This document shows, one piece after another, positions 54,670-62,753 of a stretch of DNA of 64,000 bases (position 1 is the stretch's first letter; each line of letters begins with the position of its first letter). Below the pieces are notes generated by a model that saw nothing but the letters and a program-made list of their open reading frames with translations, ran no database searches and was not told the DNA's origin. The stretch spans positions 124,001 through 188,000 of the forward strand of contig NZ_JAESVD010000008.1 of assembly GCF_016765635.1 (NCBI RefSeq), written 5' to 3'. This DNA comes from Shewanella schlegeliana. Lineage in GTDB: Bacteria > Pseudomonadota > Gammaproteobacteria > Enterobacterales > Shewanellaceae. The translations under genes and the position numbers were made by a program.

Positions 54670-55989
54670 CTAACTATTTATCCAGCCCATCGCCTTCTGT
54701 GCCACAGGGGCTTTTAACGGCGGGAACCAAGACAATAGTCGCAGCCCGAGGTTTCTGCCAATTACCAGTGGCCAATGGTCGTTGGAAAATCCGCGAACTA
54801 AAAACTCGATACTGTTCATGGTGCCTTGCCTGTCGGCATTTCGGCGCTCAAGGTAGCCATGGGTTAACGCTGTGCTACCCAAATCAACTGTCGATACTAG
54901 CTCCCCACCCGAGTTAGTAAGCGTTCGCTCACTTAATTGTGTTTTTGCTAGCTCTTGCTTGACCACATCTATTAAACACACCACATCGCGCAGGCCTAAG
55001 TTAAAACCTTGCCCCGCTATCGGGTGCAAGGTTTGCGCTGCATTACCTAAAAACACCGTGCGGTGATAGATAGGTCGCGGCATATATGACAGCAATAGTG
55101 GGTAACTAAAGCGGTTACCGATATCGATAAAGCGCCCGGCTCGGTAACCAAAGGCCTGCTGCAGCTTGTCGATAAACTCACTCTTTGGCGCAGTTAATAG
55201 CCGCTCGGCTTCACCGGGCGGTAATGCCCACACTAAAGAGAGGCGTGACTCGCCGTTACTGTCGGCCATTGGCAGTAGTGCCAGCGGGCCTGTTTGGGTA
55301 AAGCGCTCATAGGCCCAGCCTTCATGTGGCTGCTCGGTATGAATGTTGGCGATAATGGCGCTCTGGCCAAAATCAATTTGTTCTAATGGCTGCTTAAAGG
55401 CTTGACGCACCTTGGAGTTCACCCCATCTGCGGCAACCACTAACTTAGCTGCGATCTGCTGACCATCTTCCAGCGTCAGCAGTTGTGAGTCCATGCTAGC
55501 CTCAATGCTTTGCAACTTATTGGGGCAATAGAGGGCGATATCACTTTTTTCTAGTAGGCTAAATAGCTTATTACCTACCGCTTCAAGCTCAACCACTTGG
55601 CCAAGATACGGTAGATGGAATGACTCGCTGTTAAGCTCTGTCATGCCAAAGTGGCCACGGTCGGAAACATGAATATTGCTAATTGGCGTCGCTAACGAAT
55701 CAAGATGCTGCCACAGACCTAACTGCTGTAACTGGAAGATTGAGCCATGGGAGATAGCGATAGAGCGGGCATCGAAGCCTGGGTGCTCATTGCTTGGCTT
55801 GTGAGCCTCGATAAGGGCGATCTTAAGCGGCTGTGAGCTATTGGCAGCGTCTAATTTTAGCTCTTGTACAAGCTGGGCCAGCCCTAGGGCTAATGTCGCC
55901 CCCGCCATCGCACCGCCAACAATGGCAATATCGACATCATTGATCTCTGCGCTAATTGCAAGGTCTGTGGGTTCGTTAGGATTAGCCAT
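54670..55989 (-). CDS. ubiH: UbiH, 2-octaprenyl-6-methoxyphenol hydroxylase
   Basis: A 439-residue flavoprotein with VDIAIVGGAMAGATLALGLA (FAD), VVAADGVNSKVRQ and TVFLGNAAQTLHPIAGQGFN. UbiH adds the C1 hydroxyl in aerobic ubiquinone synthesis. It is somewhat longer than E. coli UbiH (about 392), partly through an insertion near residues 355-385 (ERTLTNSGGELVSTVDLGS). A terminator separates it from ygfB. Confidence 0.93.
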   Translation of the reverse strand: MANPNEPTDLAISAEINDVDIAIVGGAMAGATLALGLAQLVQELKLDAANSSQPLKIALIEAHKPSNEHPGFDARSIAISHGSIFQLQQLGLWQHLDSLATPISNIHVSDRGHFGMTELNSESFHLPYLGQVVELEAVGNKLFSLLEKSDIALYCPNKLQSIEASMDSQLLTLEDGQQIAAKLVVAADGVNSKVRQAFKQPLEQIDFGQSAIIANIHTEQPHEGWAYERFTQTGPLALLPMADSNGESRLSLVWALPPGEAERLLTAPKSEFIDKLQQAFGYRAGRFIDIGNRFSYPLLLSYMPRPIYHRTVFLGNAAQTLHPIAGQGFNLGLRDVVCLIDVVKQELAKTQLSERTLTNSGGELVSTVDLGSTALTHGYLERRNADRQGTMNSIEFLVRGFSNDHWPLVIGRNLGLRLLSWFPPLKAPVAQKAMGWINS

Positions 55990-56035
55990 GGAATGTATGA
56001 ACTCAACAACAAAATGAATTTAGGTATTACTGATA

Positions 56036-56067
56036 CAAAAACCGCCATGCCTAGAGGCGATGGCGGT
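56036..56067 (-). terminator. Terminator between ygfB and ubiH
   Basis: ACCGCCAT and ATGGCGGT form an 8-bp stem; TTTTTG follows on the minus strand. Confidence 0.78.
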
Positions 56068-56084
56068 AGTAAGTTATCAGCGAG

Positions 56085-56660
56085 TTAGTGAAGCACACCC
56101 ACATCGATTGGCTCGTCGTCATCAACGTCTGGACCGAACTCGGCGTAACACATCAGCGCCGCCATACGGGTAAATTCCATTAGCTCAATCAGTGCCGCCT
56201 CTGACTCTTCGTCTTCGGCAACATCAAACTCCACTTGGGCGATCTCAGACAGGTCTTGAATCACCTCACGCACATCCAGAGAGGCTTCGTTAAGTTTAGG
56301 CTGAATAATCGCGATGCCGGTTAGAAAGCTTTGTACCCATAAGGACAGCGCTTCGACGCGCTTAGGCAGTGACTCTTCCTCTTGCGGCAGCATAGGGCTA
56401 AAGCCAAAGTCAGTATCAGACAGACGCGTCACCGCATCTTGATACAGCTCTTCAATCAGCGCTTGCAACTCTTTAGGTAGCGCTTGGCCGTCGTTCATCA
56501 GCTCAAGTAGCGGTTGAGTCCAACCTGAGGCGTTTTGCTCTACCCCACCACAAATGAGCCCAACGAGTGCGCCATGAACTTCGACAGGGTGCTGACCAAT
56601 CTCAGCGGCGTTGAGTGCTGCAAGTAATTTATCTATGCGCAATGTAGGTAGGCTAGCCAT
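56085..56660 (-). CDS. ygfB: UPF0149 family protein YgfB
   Basis: A 191-residue acidic helical protein of the YgfB/UPF0149 family: VHGALVGLICGG, DFGFSPMLPQEEE and LSLWVQSFLTGI are characteristic. Function in enteric bacteria is unsettled; in Pseudomonas YgfB influences beta-lactam resistance through gene repression. It is divergent from zapA, as in E. coli, but the pepP gene that follows ygfB in E. coli is absent. Confidence 0.92.
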   Translation of the reverse strand: MASLPTLRIDKLLAALNAAEIGQHPVEVHGALVGLICGGVEQNASGWTQPLLELMNDGQALPKELQALIEELYQDAVTRLSDTDFGFSPMLPQEEESLPKRVEALSLWVQSFLTGIAIIQPKLNEASLDVREVIQDLSEIAQVEFDVAEDEESEAALIELMEFTRMAALMCYAEFGPDVDDDEPIDVGVLH

Positions 56661-56998
56661 AAGGTGTTATCCAATCACAAAATATACTCGCTTCATGCTA
56701 GCAGAAGTGGTGGTTTCGACCAAGAGTCGACTCGATAAAGTCGGTAAAAGTTTGCGGGCTTAGCCACAAAAGCAACAATCGCTATGATGACTGAATTAGA
56801 TGTGGGCTAGATGTGGGTTAACACTTAAGTTAGCGCTTAATTAATTTATTAGTACAAAGTGGTTTATGTTTATACGCCAATGGCGATCTAAACAACAATT
56901 AATCTAAACAGTGGCAGTTTGCAGGCCGATCGTGTTGCACTTTGCTATGTAGACCGATATAGTCCGCTCAAGTACACGGTTTAAGGATTCTTCTCGGG
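56661..56998. promoter_or_regulatory. Divergent ygfB/zapA promoter region
   Basis: About 340 bp with no gene; AT-rich around 56820-56900. Presumed promoters on both strands. Confidence 0.45.
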
Positions 56999-57319
56999 AT
57001 GAGTAGCAAGGCGATTGACATAACCCTTTTGGGTCGTACCTACTCTATTGCTTGTCCACAAGGACAAGAGGCTGCGCTTAGGCATGTGGCCAGTAACCTT
57101 GAAAAGCAGTTAAGCTCGCTTAAAACGCGTACCAATAATATTAGCCGTGAAGAGATTGCCATTATGGCAGCATTAAATATTGGCTATGAGCTGTTAGAAG
57201 AACAGCAAAAGAATCAAGATTATATTAGGCAGATGGATACTAAAATCGGTTTGCTGCAGTCGACACTTGAAGATGCACTCGTAGAGCGCGCTACAAAACC
57301 CGACGAAAATTCGTTATAA
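56999..57319 (+). CDS. zapA: Cell-division protein ZapA
   Basis: A 106-residue protein with DITLLGRTYSIACPQGQEA and a C-terminal coiled coil (about residues 65-100). ZapA cross-links FtsZ filaments at the division site. Followed by 6S RNA as in most gammaproteobacteria. Confidence 0.95.
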   Translation: MSSKAIDITLLGRTYSIACPQGQEAALRHVASNLEKQLSSLKTRTNNISREEIAIMAALNIGYELLEEQQKNQDYIRQMDTKIGLLQSTLEDALVERATKPDENSL

Positions 57320-57402
57320 TAGAGCTTGCTTAATCAGCAGCCTTTAACAGATTTATCGTAAGCCCATTTAAGTCACCCGACTGGTTTACGAACACAAGTT
57401 TT

Positions 57403-57583
57403 GCTCCCTGGGATATTCGCTAGCTGGTAATGTCCCTGTGCCGATACTTACAAACCCAGGGTGAATGTTTTACTGACATTGTGCAAGCTCGGCTCGTACC
57501 GAGAAGCCTTAGGAGGTACTCATTTACCCGCCTTGAACCTACGGTTCAAGGGCTACACCAGCGGTCGGTATTCTGGGGAGCAT
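57403..57583 (+). ncRNA. ssrS: 6S RNA
   Basis: About 180 nt. It shares blocks with E. coli 6S RNA: TGTCCCTGTGCCGATA, GTGCAAGCTCGG, CCGAGAAGCCTTA, and CCTTGAACC/GGTTCAAGGG hairpin arms. The ends GCTCCC and GGGGAGC close the long bubble-containing stem. It lies between zapA and fau. 6S RNA binds sigma-70 RNA polymerase in stationary phase. Exact ends are estimated. Confidence 0.93.
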
Positions 57584-57598
57584 CTAAATCTTTGCAAT

Positions 57599-57626
57599 AA
57601 GCCATCTCGACAGAGGTGGCTTTTTT
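57599..57626 (+). terminator. First terminator after 6S RNA
   Basis: AAGCCATCTC and GAGGTGGCTT pair around GACA with a T-run; copy at 57703-57730. Confidence 0.85.
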
Positions 57627-57702
57627 GTATCTGCGCATTGGTGATACCGACCCGTCGGACTTTCTATGAAAAGACTGGGGAGAGCATCTAAATCTTTACA
57701 AT

Positions 57703-57730
57703 AAGCCATCTCGACAGAGGTGGCTTTTTT
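57703..57730 (+). terminator. Duplicate terminator
   Basis: Same hairpin as at 57599-57626, from the duplicated unit. Confidence 0.85.
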
Positions 57731-57910
57731 GTATCTTAAGGTCCTAGCTCCTAGGACGCTTCGCTTCGAGGGCGGGCTTCGCCCTGCTAGGTAAAGCAAA
57801 AGCTCAAGCTAAAACCAGACAGAAACACTCTCTTGTTCTCTGCTTTTCCGGCTCTTTCTCTGCTCTTCCTAGGACCTAGAACCAGCCTTTCCTAGCACCT
57901 TCTTTACCTA

Positions 57911-57972
57911 CCGTAAGCGCAGCGTTCCGTAGTGACGCAGTCACGTTCTCTAGGCCGCAGGCCGTTCATCTT
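57911..57972. repeat. 62-bp hairpin repeat, copy 1
   Basis: Contains GTGAC-GCA-GTCAC and GGCC-GCA-GGCC mini-hairpins and an AAGC-GCA-GCGTT imperfect one, all with GCA loops. Copies at 58032 and 60664. Confidence 0.9.
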
Positions 57973-58031
57973 TGCTCGTCTCGTCTCGTCTTAGCTTTAA
58001 CCTGCTTTCCCTAGCTCCTTCTCAGCCTGAA

Positions 58032-58093
58032 CCGTAAGCGCAGCGTTCTGTAGTAACGCAGTCACATTCTCTAGGCCGCAGGCCGTTCATCTT
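58032..58093. repeat. 62-bp hairpin repeat, copy 2
   Basis: Same unit with TAACGCAGTCA in place of the perfect GTGAC hairpin arm. Flanks are shared with copy 3 for about 10-15 further bases each side. Confidence 0.9.
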
Positions 58094-58131
58094 AGCTTTA
58101 ACTGTCTTTGCTTTTCCGACTTTAAACCTTC

Positions 58132-58302
58132 TCAGTCTTTCCTAAAAAACAAATTAAGATAGTAACCACTGTATCCTAAGGTGGCTGCAACGACTATGGT
58201 CCACTCATACCAGATAATAGTTTGCCCAGTAAGCAGTTCATAACCAAGATTACACCAGAGCACGAAAACGAGAATAAGTGAAGACAGTGCTGCAGCAAGC
58301 AT
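58132..58302 (-). CDS. Small two-helix membrane protein (56 aa)
   Basis: Begins MLAAALSSLILVFVLWCNLG and ends GYYLNLFFRKD; two hydrophobic helices (about 2-20 and 32-52) with a short aromatic linker. AAAGGA lies 6 bases before the ATG at 58302. Below the size of usual calling. Function unknown. It sits between repeat copies. Confidence 0.6.
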   Translation of the reverse strand: MLAAALSSLILVFVLWCNLGYELLTGQTIIWYEWTIVVAATLGYSGYYLNLFFRKD

Positions 58303-58672
58303 ATTTATCCTTTGAGTTTATTTATGTTTAAATATTTCGATTTGATTGGGCTGGGCACACTTGCCATGCCTTTAAGCATAACCTTGTAGCCCTTAAGCCC
58401 AAAGCTTGCTAAATTTGTTCTTCATACTGTGCATAGTATCTTTAGCCACATCACTCGCATCGCTAATAGCGTTGCTAACCTCATTAATCACAAAACCATA
58501 CAGCTGTGTACTCCCATGTTCAAGTGGGAGGTTCTAGATCCTAGGGCGCTTCACTTCGAGGATGGGCTTAAGCCCGAGCTAAAAAGTAAAGTTACTTTTC
58601 CGTCTCTACTTAAATCTACTTTAACCGTCTCAGCCTGTATCGTCTTTGTGCCCATCGATTCAATTTTTATCT
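58303..58672. other. Intergenic stretch with possible gene fragment
   Basis: On the minus strand an open stretch reads INEVSNAISDASDVAKDTM and ends KLWA at about 58401, without a clear start or ribosome site. It is probably the tail of a lost gene truncated by the CTAGATCCTAGGGCG repeat near 58535. The long plus-strand frame 58429-58842 is not credible. Confidence 0.35.
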
Positions 58673-59008
58673 TCAATTTGAGACGAACTGTGCTTCGTAT
58701 GCTGCTTGGTCTAAAACATCAAAAACAATGTCCTCCACTAGTCGTGCCGAATTTCTCTCTTCTTCACATAAAAGATAGACAAAATTGGGTACTGGCGACC
58801 CTATATCCGGCATATCCCCCTTATACTCTTCCCAGTTACTAACACTCACTCTGATCTTCCATTCTGGAGTGCTAACAAGCTGATTTTCTAGATGATCATT
58901 TAAGCTGTTACAGTCGTATCCTTGTGTCAATGCAAGCTCATTCGCAATTAAGGAAAAGGAAAAGCTAAAGCCATAAACAAGTAAAAACAAAATACTAATT
59001 TTCTTCAT
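58673..59008 (-). CDS. Secreted hypothetical protein (111 aa)
   Basis: Signal peptide (cut near ANE, about residue 23), then a short domain with two cysteines (YDCNSL, LLCEEE). I do not recognise the family. AGG precedes the ATG. It is surrounded by repeats and may be an accessory gene. Confidence 0.6.
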   Translation of the reverse strand: MKKISILFLLVYGFSFSFSLIANELALTQGYDCNSLNDHLENQLVSTPEWKIRVSVSNWEEYKGDMPDIGSPVPNFVYLLCEEERNSARLVEDIVFDVLDQAAYEAQFVSN

Positions 59009-59837
59009 TTTAAATACCTATCCACTATTACTACTCGTACAATCTTAATGGTTCAATGAAGCTCACCGCTAAACTAGCGAATAAGCTTCTACTGCTATTT
59101 CTTTAATAATTTCATTCAACAACCTCTCCTAACAACAGGCTACACAGGTGACCACTCGTAAATACACGCAAGCGTTATTTTCTTTTGAACTGACTCACAC
59201 TCCCTAATATTTAAACATCACCTCTATGGCGACGTCTGTCCTGCACCGGACAGAGTTATCTTTAAATACTCTCTAAGGTTGCTACGATTAACGGTTGCTG
59301 CGGTAACAGCCCTATGAGTAGAGATATAGACTGAGAAAATTAGCAATAATATTGATTGCTGGTGGTCATTTAATTCGTTGGCTGGTTTAGATGAAAATAT
59401 TGCGGTGTCATTTGCGGCTAAATATGAGCTCTGTTCGTTAAAGCTCAAAGCAACTCCAAGTTATAAACTTAAAGCCTTGGGGCTTAAAGTCAAAGCCGAT
59501 GAAATAGGCAGAGACAAGGACAGAGCCGATCACATAAAGGCCTTTGTGAAAGAGAAGAAAAAGGTCTGGATTTAACCCTTGAAAAAATGCAAAAAATTTG
59601 CCGATAGACTCTAACTGCGCAAACGATTGACTGGGCTATTTTTATCCGTCACAAACAGAACTAATGAAGCATTAACACTCGGGATGATATTGGCCTAACC
59701 GCTTATTTAGGGCGGATTTACTCAAAAGAGTAATAGCCTCTCCACTTTAAACTTTGTCCGCTAACGGACACTTTGTTGCAGTTAACTATGTCATAATCAG
59801 CTCTTTCCACGCTTAATCACCACTCTAAGGTACGACA
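59009..59837. other. Gene-poor stretch with a possible coding fragment
   Basis: About 830 bp. A plus frame ending at 59575 (Lys-rich, ending in FVKEKKKVWI) has no ribosome site and looks like the tail of a decayed gene. The rest shows nothing convincing; the last 80 bp hold the promoter of the Crp/Fnr-type gene. Confidence 0.4.
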
Positions 59838-60554
59838 TTGATTGACTCCAAGCTTAAAGAAATCGTACGTTGGAATACGGAACTTTCACCTGCTTTAGTT
59901 AACAAGTTACTGTCTGTTGCTCAGCTAAAAACTCAATTAAAGCCTAGTGAGGTGGATGGTTCAGCTATCGCTCACCAAGGCGCAAGTTTTATACTAGAAG
60001 GCACTGTGGCTATAGGTATGCAAACGCCTGGCCTTAAAACCGTCAACAACATAGTGATGGGTAAAGGCGACTGGTTTGGTAATTATGACAACCAAAATAC
60101 TGGTTGCACTCCGTTTTTCATTACTGAGATCGATAACGTTAAACTGATTCATTTTAGTAATTTTGATCTTCACCGTTTAGCCCAAGACAACATTGAAATA
60201 TATAAATGGTTTCATGCCTTGTCATTCGAAGCTAAAGCTAAATGGTTGCAATCTCAGCTTATGATGAGCGAAGTTAAAGATAAGCGTATTGTCTATCTAC
60301 TGATCGAACTTGCAGCACATATTCCGAGCGTTTTAGGTGAGATCCCACAAATCAAAATTTCACAGCAGCAGATAAGTGAAATTACTGGAATCGCTCGCCA
60401 GAGAGTCAATGAAGCTATCAAGCAACTAGAGGTGGAAAATTTAGTGGAGCTTAAGCGTAACTGCATCTATCTTACCGACCTCACAGGGCTTGGACATAAG
60501 CTCGATCGCGTAGACTTAAGTATCCGAGATCCGAGGTTACTCATCGGTCACTAA
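59838..60554 (+). CDS. Crp/Fnr-family transcriptional regulator
   Basis: A 238-residue protein from a TTG start with AAGG 7 bases upstream. It has an N-terminal cyclic-nucleotide-binding-like beta domain (GASFILEGTVAIG, GKGDWFGNYDNQ), a long dimer helix, and a C-terminal winged helix with ISQQQISEITGIARQRVNEA. There is no Fnr-type N-terminal cysteine cluster and the cAMP phosphate-binding motif (FGE...RSA) is not intact, so the signal is unknown. No obvious partner gene. Confidence 0.85.
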   Translation: MIDSKLKEIVRWNTELSPALVNKLLSVAQLKTQLKPSEVDGSAIAHQGASFILEGTVAIGMQTPGLKTVNNIVMGKGDWFGNYDNQNTGCTPFFITEIDNVKLIHFSNFDLHRLAQDNIEIYKWFHALSFEAKAKWLQSQLMMSEVKDKRIVYLLIELAAHIPSVLGEIPQIKISQQQISEITGIARQRVNEAIKQLEVENLVELKRNCIYLTDLTGLGHKLDRVDLSIRDPRLLIGH

Positions 60555-60860
60555 TACTCGCTTCAATAACTTAGACTAATGGGCTGAAGCCAACCTACAG
60601 AAGAACAAATATCGCTCTTTCATCTATGCTTGTCCGTATTGGCTAGCACCGTCTCAGCCTGAACCGTAAGCGCAGCGTTCTGTAGTGACGCAGTCACGTT
60701 CTCTAGGCCGCAGGCCGTTCATCTTAGCTTTAACTGTCTTAGCTCTTCCTAGGACCTTTCTTTGCCTTTCCTAGAACCTAGCTCCTTCTTTATAACCTCC
60801 TTTGCTTATCCTTCCTTGGCAAGATAGACTGCTTAGGTCATTGATAGGAGTCCTTTTATT
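60555..60860. other. Repeat-bearing spacer upstream of fau
   Basis: About 300 bp with the third 62-bp hairpin repeat and several CCTAGGACC/CCTAGAACC motifs. No gene seen. Confidence 0.6.
60664..60725. repeat. 62-bp hairpin repeat, copy 3
   Basis: Nearly identical to copies at 57911 and 58032, including the intact GTGAC-GCA-GTCAC and GGCC-GCA-GGCC hairpins. Confidence 0.9.
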
Positions 60861-61490
60861 ATGCCATCACAGTTACCGCCTCAGTTCTCATCCAGTGCGA
60901 GCGATAAAGCATGCCGTAAAGCGATCCGCAGCCAGATCAGGGAGGCGCGCCGCTCATTGGCCACCGAACAGCAAGACAGCTTTGCGATGACAGCCGCGGA
61001 CTTTACCCTATCAAAACTTAAACAACTCAAGGCACAGCGTGTTGCCCTGTACTTAACCAATGACGGTGAGCTCGATACCAAGCCGTTAATCGAGGCGCTT
61101 TGGCAGAATGAGGTTGAGGTCTACCTACCTAGGCTGCACCCCTTTAGCCCAGGAAACTTACTCTTTTTTCGCTACCAAACCGATACCCAGATGCAGAAGA
61201 ACCATATGCGTATCTGGGAGCCAAAACTGAACATCACCCAGATGCTGCTCCCCCATCAGATCGATGTGGTGATCACGCCGCTTGTTGCCTTCGACCTGCT
61301 GGGCAACAGAATGGGTATGGGCGGCGGTTTCTATGATAGAACTCTGGCTAACTGGCAGCACACGGGCAAGCCTTTGCCCATAGGCTATGCTCATGATTGC
61401 CAGCAAGTTGATAAATTGCCCTGCGAGCATTGGGATGTGCCGTTACCGTTTATCATCACCCCTAGCCACTGCCATAGTTTTGAGCTGTAG
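60861..61490 (+). CDS. fau: 5-formyltetrahydrofolate cyclo-ligase
   Basis: A 209-residue enzyme. RKAIRSQIREARRSLA and the ATP/substrate loop GNRMGMGGGFYDRTLA are typical. It converts 5-formyl-THF, an inhibitor of folate enzymes formed by side reaction of the glycine pathway, to 5,10-methenyl-THF. In E. coli fau directly follows 6S RNA; here about 3.2 kb of repeats and accessory genes intervene. Confidence 0.95.
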   Translation: MPSQLPPQFSSSASDKACRKAIRSQIREARRSLATEQQDSFAMTAADFTLSKLKQLKAQRVALYLTNDGELDTKPLIEALWQNEVEVYLPRLHPFSPGNLLFFRYQTDTQMQKNHMRIWEPKLNITQMLLPHQIDVVITPLVAFDLLGNRMGMGGGFYDRTLANWQHTGKPLPIGYAHDCQQVDKLPCEHWDVPLPFIITPSHCHSFEL

Positions 61491-61694
61491 CTGTCATTAG
61501 AATTATTGCTGCTGAAAGGAAGTTGTTTAAGCCTTTCAGCTATATCGTTTGCAAAGCTTCCCCATTAAAATAGGGGATTGAAATACTGCAATCATCTTAA
61601 CTCGCCCCCTCACCTCTAATACCACTCACCGACCATCCCCCTGATTCGGCAAGACTATACTTAACAACATCTTTTCATTTTTTAGACAGGTGTT

Positions 61695-62060
61695 ATACCA
61701 ATCAGTATAAAGATTTAGTCGCTCAGCGAGAGTTTAGCGGTTATGAGGCAAAGTCATTAAGTGCTCCTGCTTTAATGACATTCGAGCATCTGACCTCCAA
61801 GGATGGAGTAAATGTCTTATGTATGTCGGGAACATACAAGACCATGTGGTTTGCAACGAGTGAAGAGCATCGTTGTTCTACGCTTAAGCTCGTTAACACA
61901 GCATTAGAAGCGCTAAAACTCGCCATTCTGGAGCGTTTTTGGCTGCCTACTTCAGCTTTGAACAGCTTTACAAGGGAATAACCATTCTTGCAGCTATTCG
62001 CCTTGAATTAGTTTGCCAAAAACCGCTCTGAGTAGATCAACTTCTTATACTGATTGGTAT
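61695..62060. mobile_element. MITE-like element, 366 bp
   Basis: ATACCAATCAGTATAA (61695-61710) and its reverse complement TTATACTGATTGGTAT (62045-62060) are perfect 16-bp terminal inverted repeats; TTA flanks both ends as a possible target duplication. The inside has no transposase; the frame 61775-61981 is not a convincing gene. I recognise such ATACCAATCAGTATA-ended sequences as common in Shewanella genomes. Confidence 0.8.
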
Positions 62061-62061
62061 T

Positions 62062-62350
62062 ATGAGTGCAGAGAATAATAACTGGTCGCTGAATATGCAC
62101 CAGATTGAAACCTGTAACTGTCATCATGGCTGCGACTGCATACTGTTTATCGACTCAAATGCCAACGAGGAGTAGGTCACAGCCATAGCCATAATATTTT
62201 CAGGCGCAGCAGGCGGGATGCCTTTAGAAGCCCTCGCCACGACATTTACTACTGTCGTTGGCCTGCTATCATCGATATCAATATAGATCCCCGTGAAGAC
62301 AGTGCATCTTTCGATGTAGAAGGGATATGCAAGTCCAACAAAAACCGTCA
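62062..62350 (+). pseudogene. Decayed DUF1326 gene
   Basis: Frame 1 from 62062 reads MSAENNNWSLNMHQIETCNC then HHGCDC, the cysteine/histidine-rich start of DUF1326, and stops at 62172-62174. A second frame supplies IFSGAAGGMPLEALATTFTT (about 62190-62270), and a third supplies further pieces. Large deletions and frameshifts are evident. It abuts the MITE. Confidence 0.65.
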
Positions 62351-62375
62351 ACTTATTTCTGGGCGGGATGAAGCC

Positions 62376-62500
62376 TTGGTGATACCGACCCGTCGGACTT
62401 TCTAAAAAAGGGCTCTTTATATCGAGATTGGGGAGCATCTATTCTTTATAAGAACAAGCTACATTAAGCCATCTTACTTGAGGTGGATTTTTTGTATTTT
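62376..62500 (+). repeat. Third, degenerate copy of the post-6S terminator unit
   Basis: The first 29 bp (62376-62404) are identical to 57638-57666, followed by GGGGAGCATCTA and a diverged terminator hairpin (AAGCCATCTTACTTGAGGTGG plus T-run). Confidence 0.8.
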
Positions 62501-62621
62501 ACGATGCGAATAAATAGCGATATTCTCTTGTCAAAATAGCGGTCTTATTTAGCCAAAATACTGACAACGCTGGTAATTTTGACAGATAACCACTATTCGC
62601 ATGTCACATTATACAAAATAC
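62494..62621. repeat. Long imperfect palindrome, hairpin element
   Basis: Three nested arms pair: GTATTTT (62494-62500) with AAAATAC (62615-62621), ATGCGAATA (62504-62512) with TATTCGCAT (62594-62602), and TGTCAAAAT (62529-62537) with ATTTTGACA (62576-62584). Could be a small MITE. Confidence 0.7.
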
Positions 62622-62753
62622 GAATAGTTCAAAATTAAAGCAATGCCAATACTATCAATAACTTGCATAAACCCACTCTTATAACCATCGTTGTATTAAA
62701 CCTTCACTTCGAGTATAAAGCGTGAATAATTAATAACTTGTAATTTAGGGATT

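Larger units (their letters stand above)
57579..57736 (+). repeat. Two 54-bp terminator-bearing repeats after 6S RNA
   Basis: 57579-57632 and 57683-57736 match at 53 of 54 bases. Each starts with AGCATCTAAATC and contains the terminator hairpin AAGCCATCTC/GACA/GAGGTGGCTTTTTT. Between them lies a 29-bp sequence (57638-57666) that recurs exactly at 62376-62404. Confidence 0.9.
57737..58131. repeat. Repeat-rich zone with CCTAGG-type motifs
   Basis: Many degenerate copies of CCTAG(G/A)ACC and CTAGCTCCT, a GGGCGGGCTTCGCCC hairpin, and two copies of the 62-bp hairpin repeat. No gene is credible here. A related unit (CTAGATCCTAGGGCGCTTC) appears at about 58532-58590. Confidence 0.7.

Noticed and set aside
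57584..57799. Minus-strand frame over the post-6S repeats
   Set aside because: It reads through two terminator hairpins and shares translated repeat sequence with the frame at 62124, so it reflects duplicated non-coding DNA.
58429..58842. 137-residue plus-strand frame
   Set aside because: No ribosome site, runs across a repeat unit and over the opposite-strand signal-peptide protein gene; composition is not protein-like.
61775..61981. 68-residue frame inside the MITE
   Set aside because: Lies wholly within a non-autonomous inverted-repeat element and has no ribosome site.
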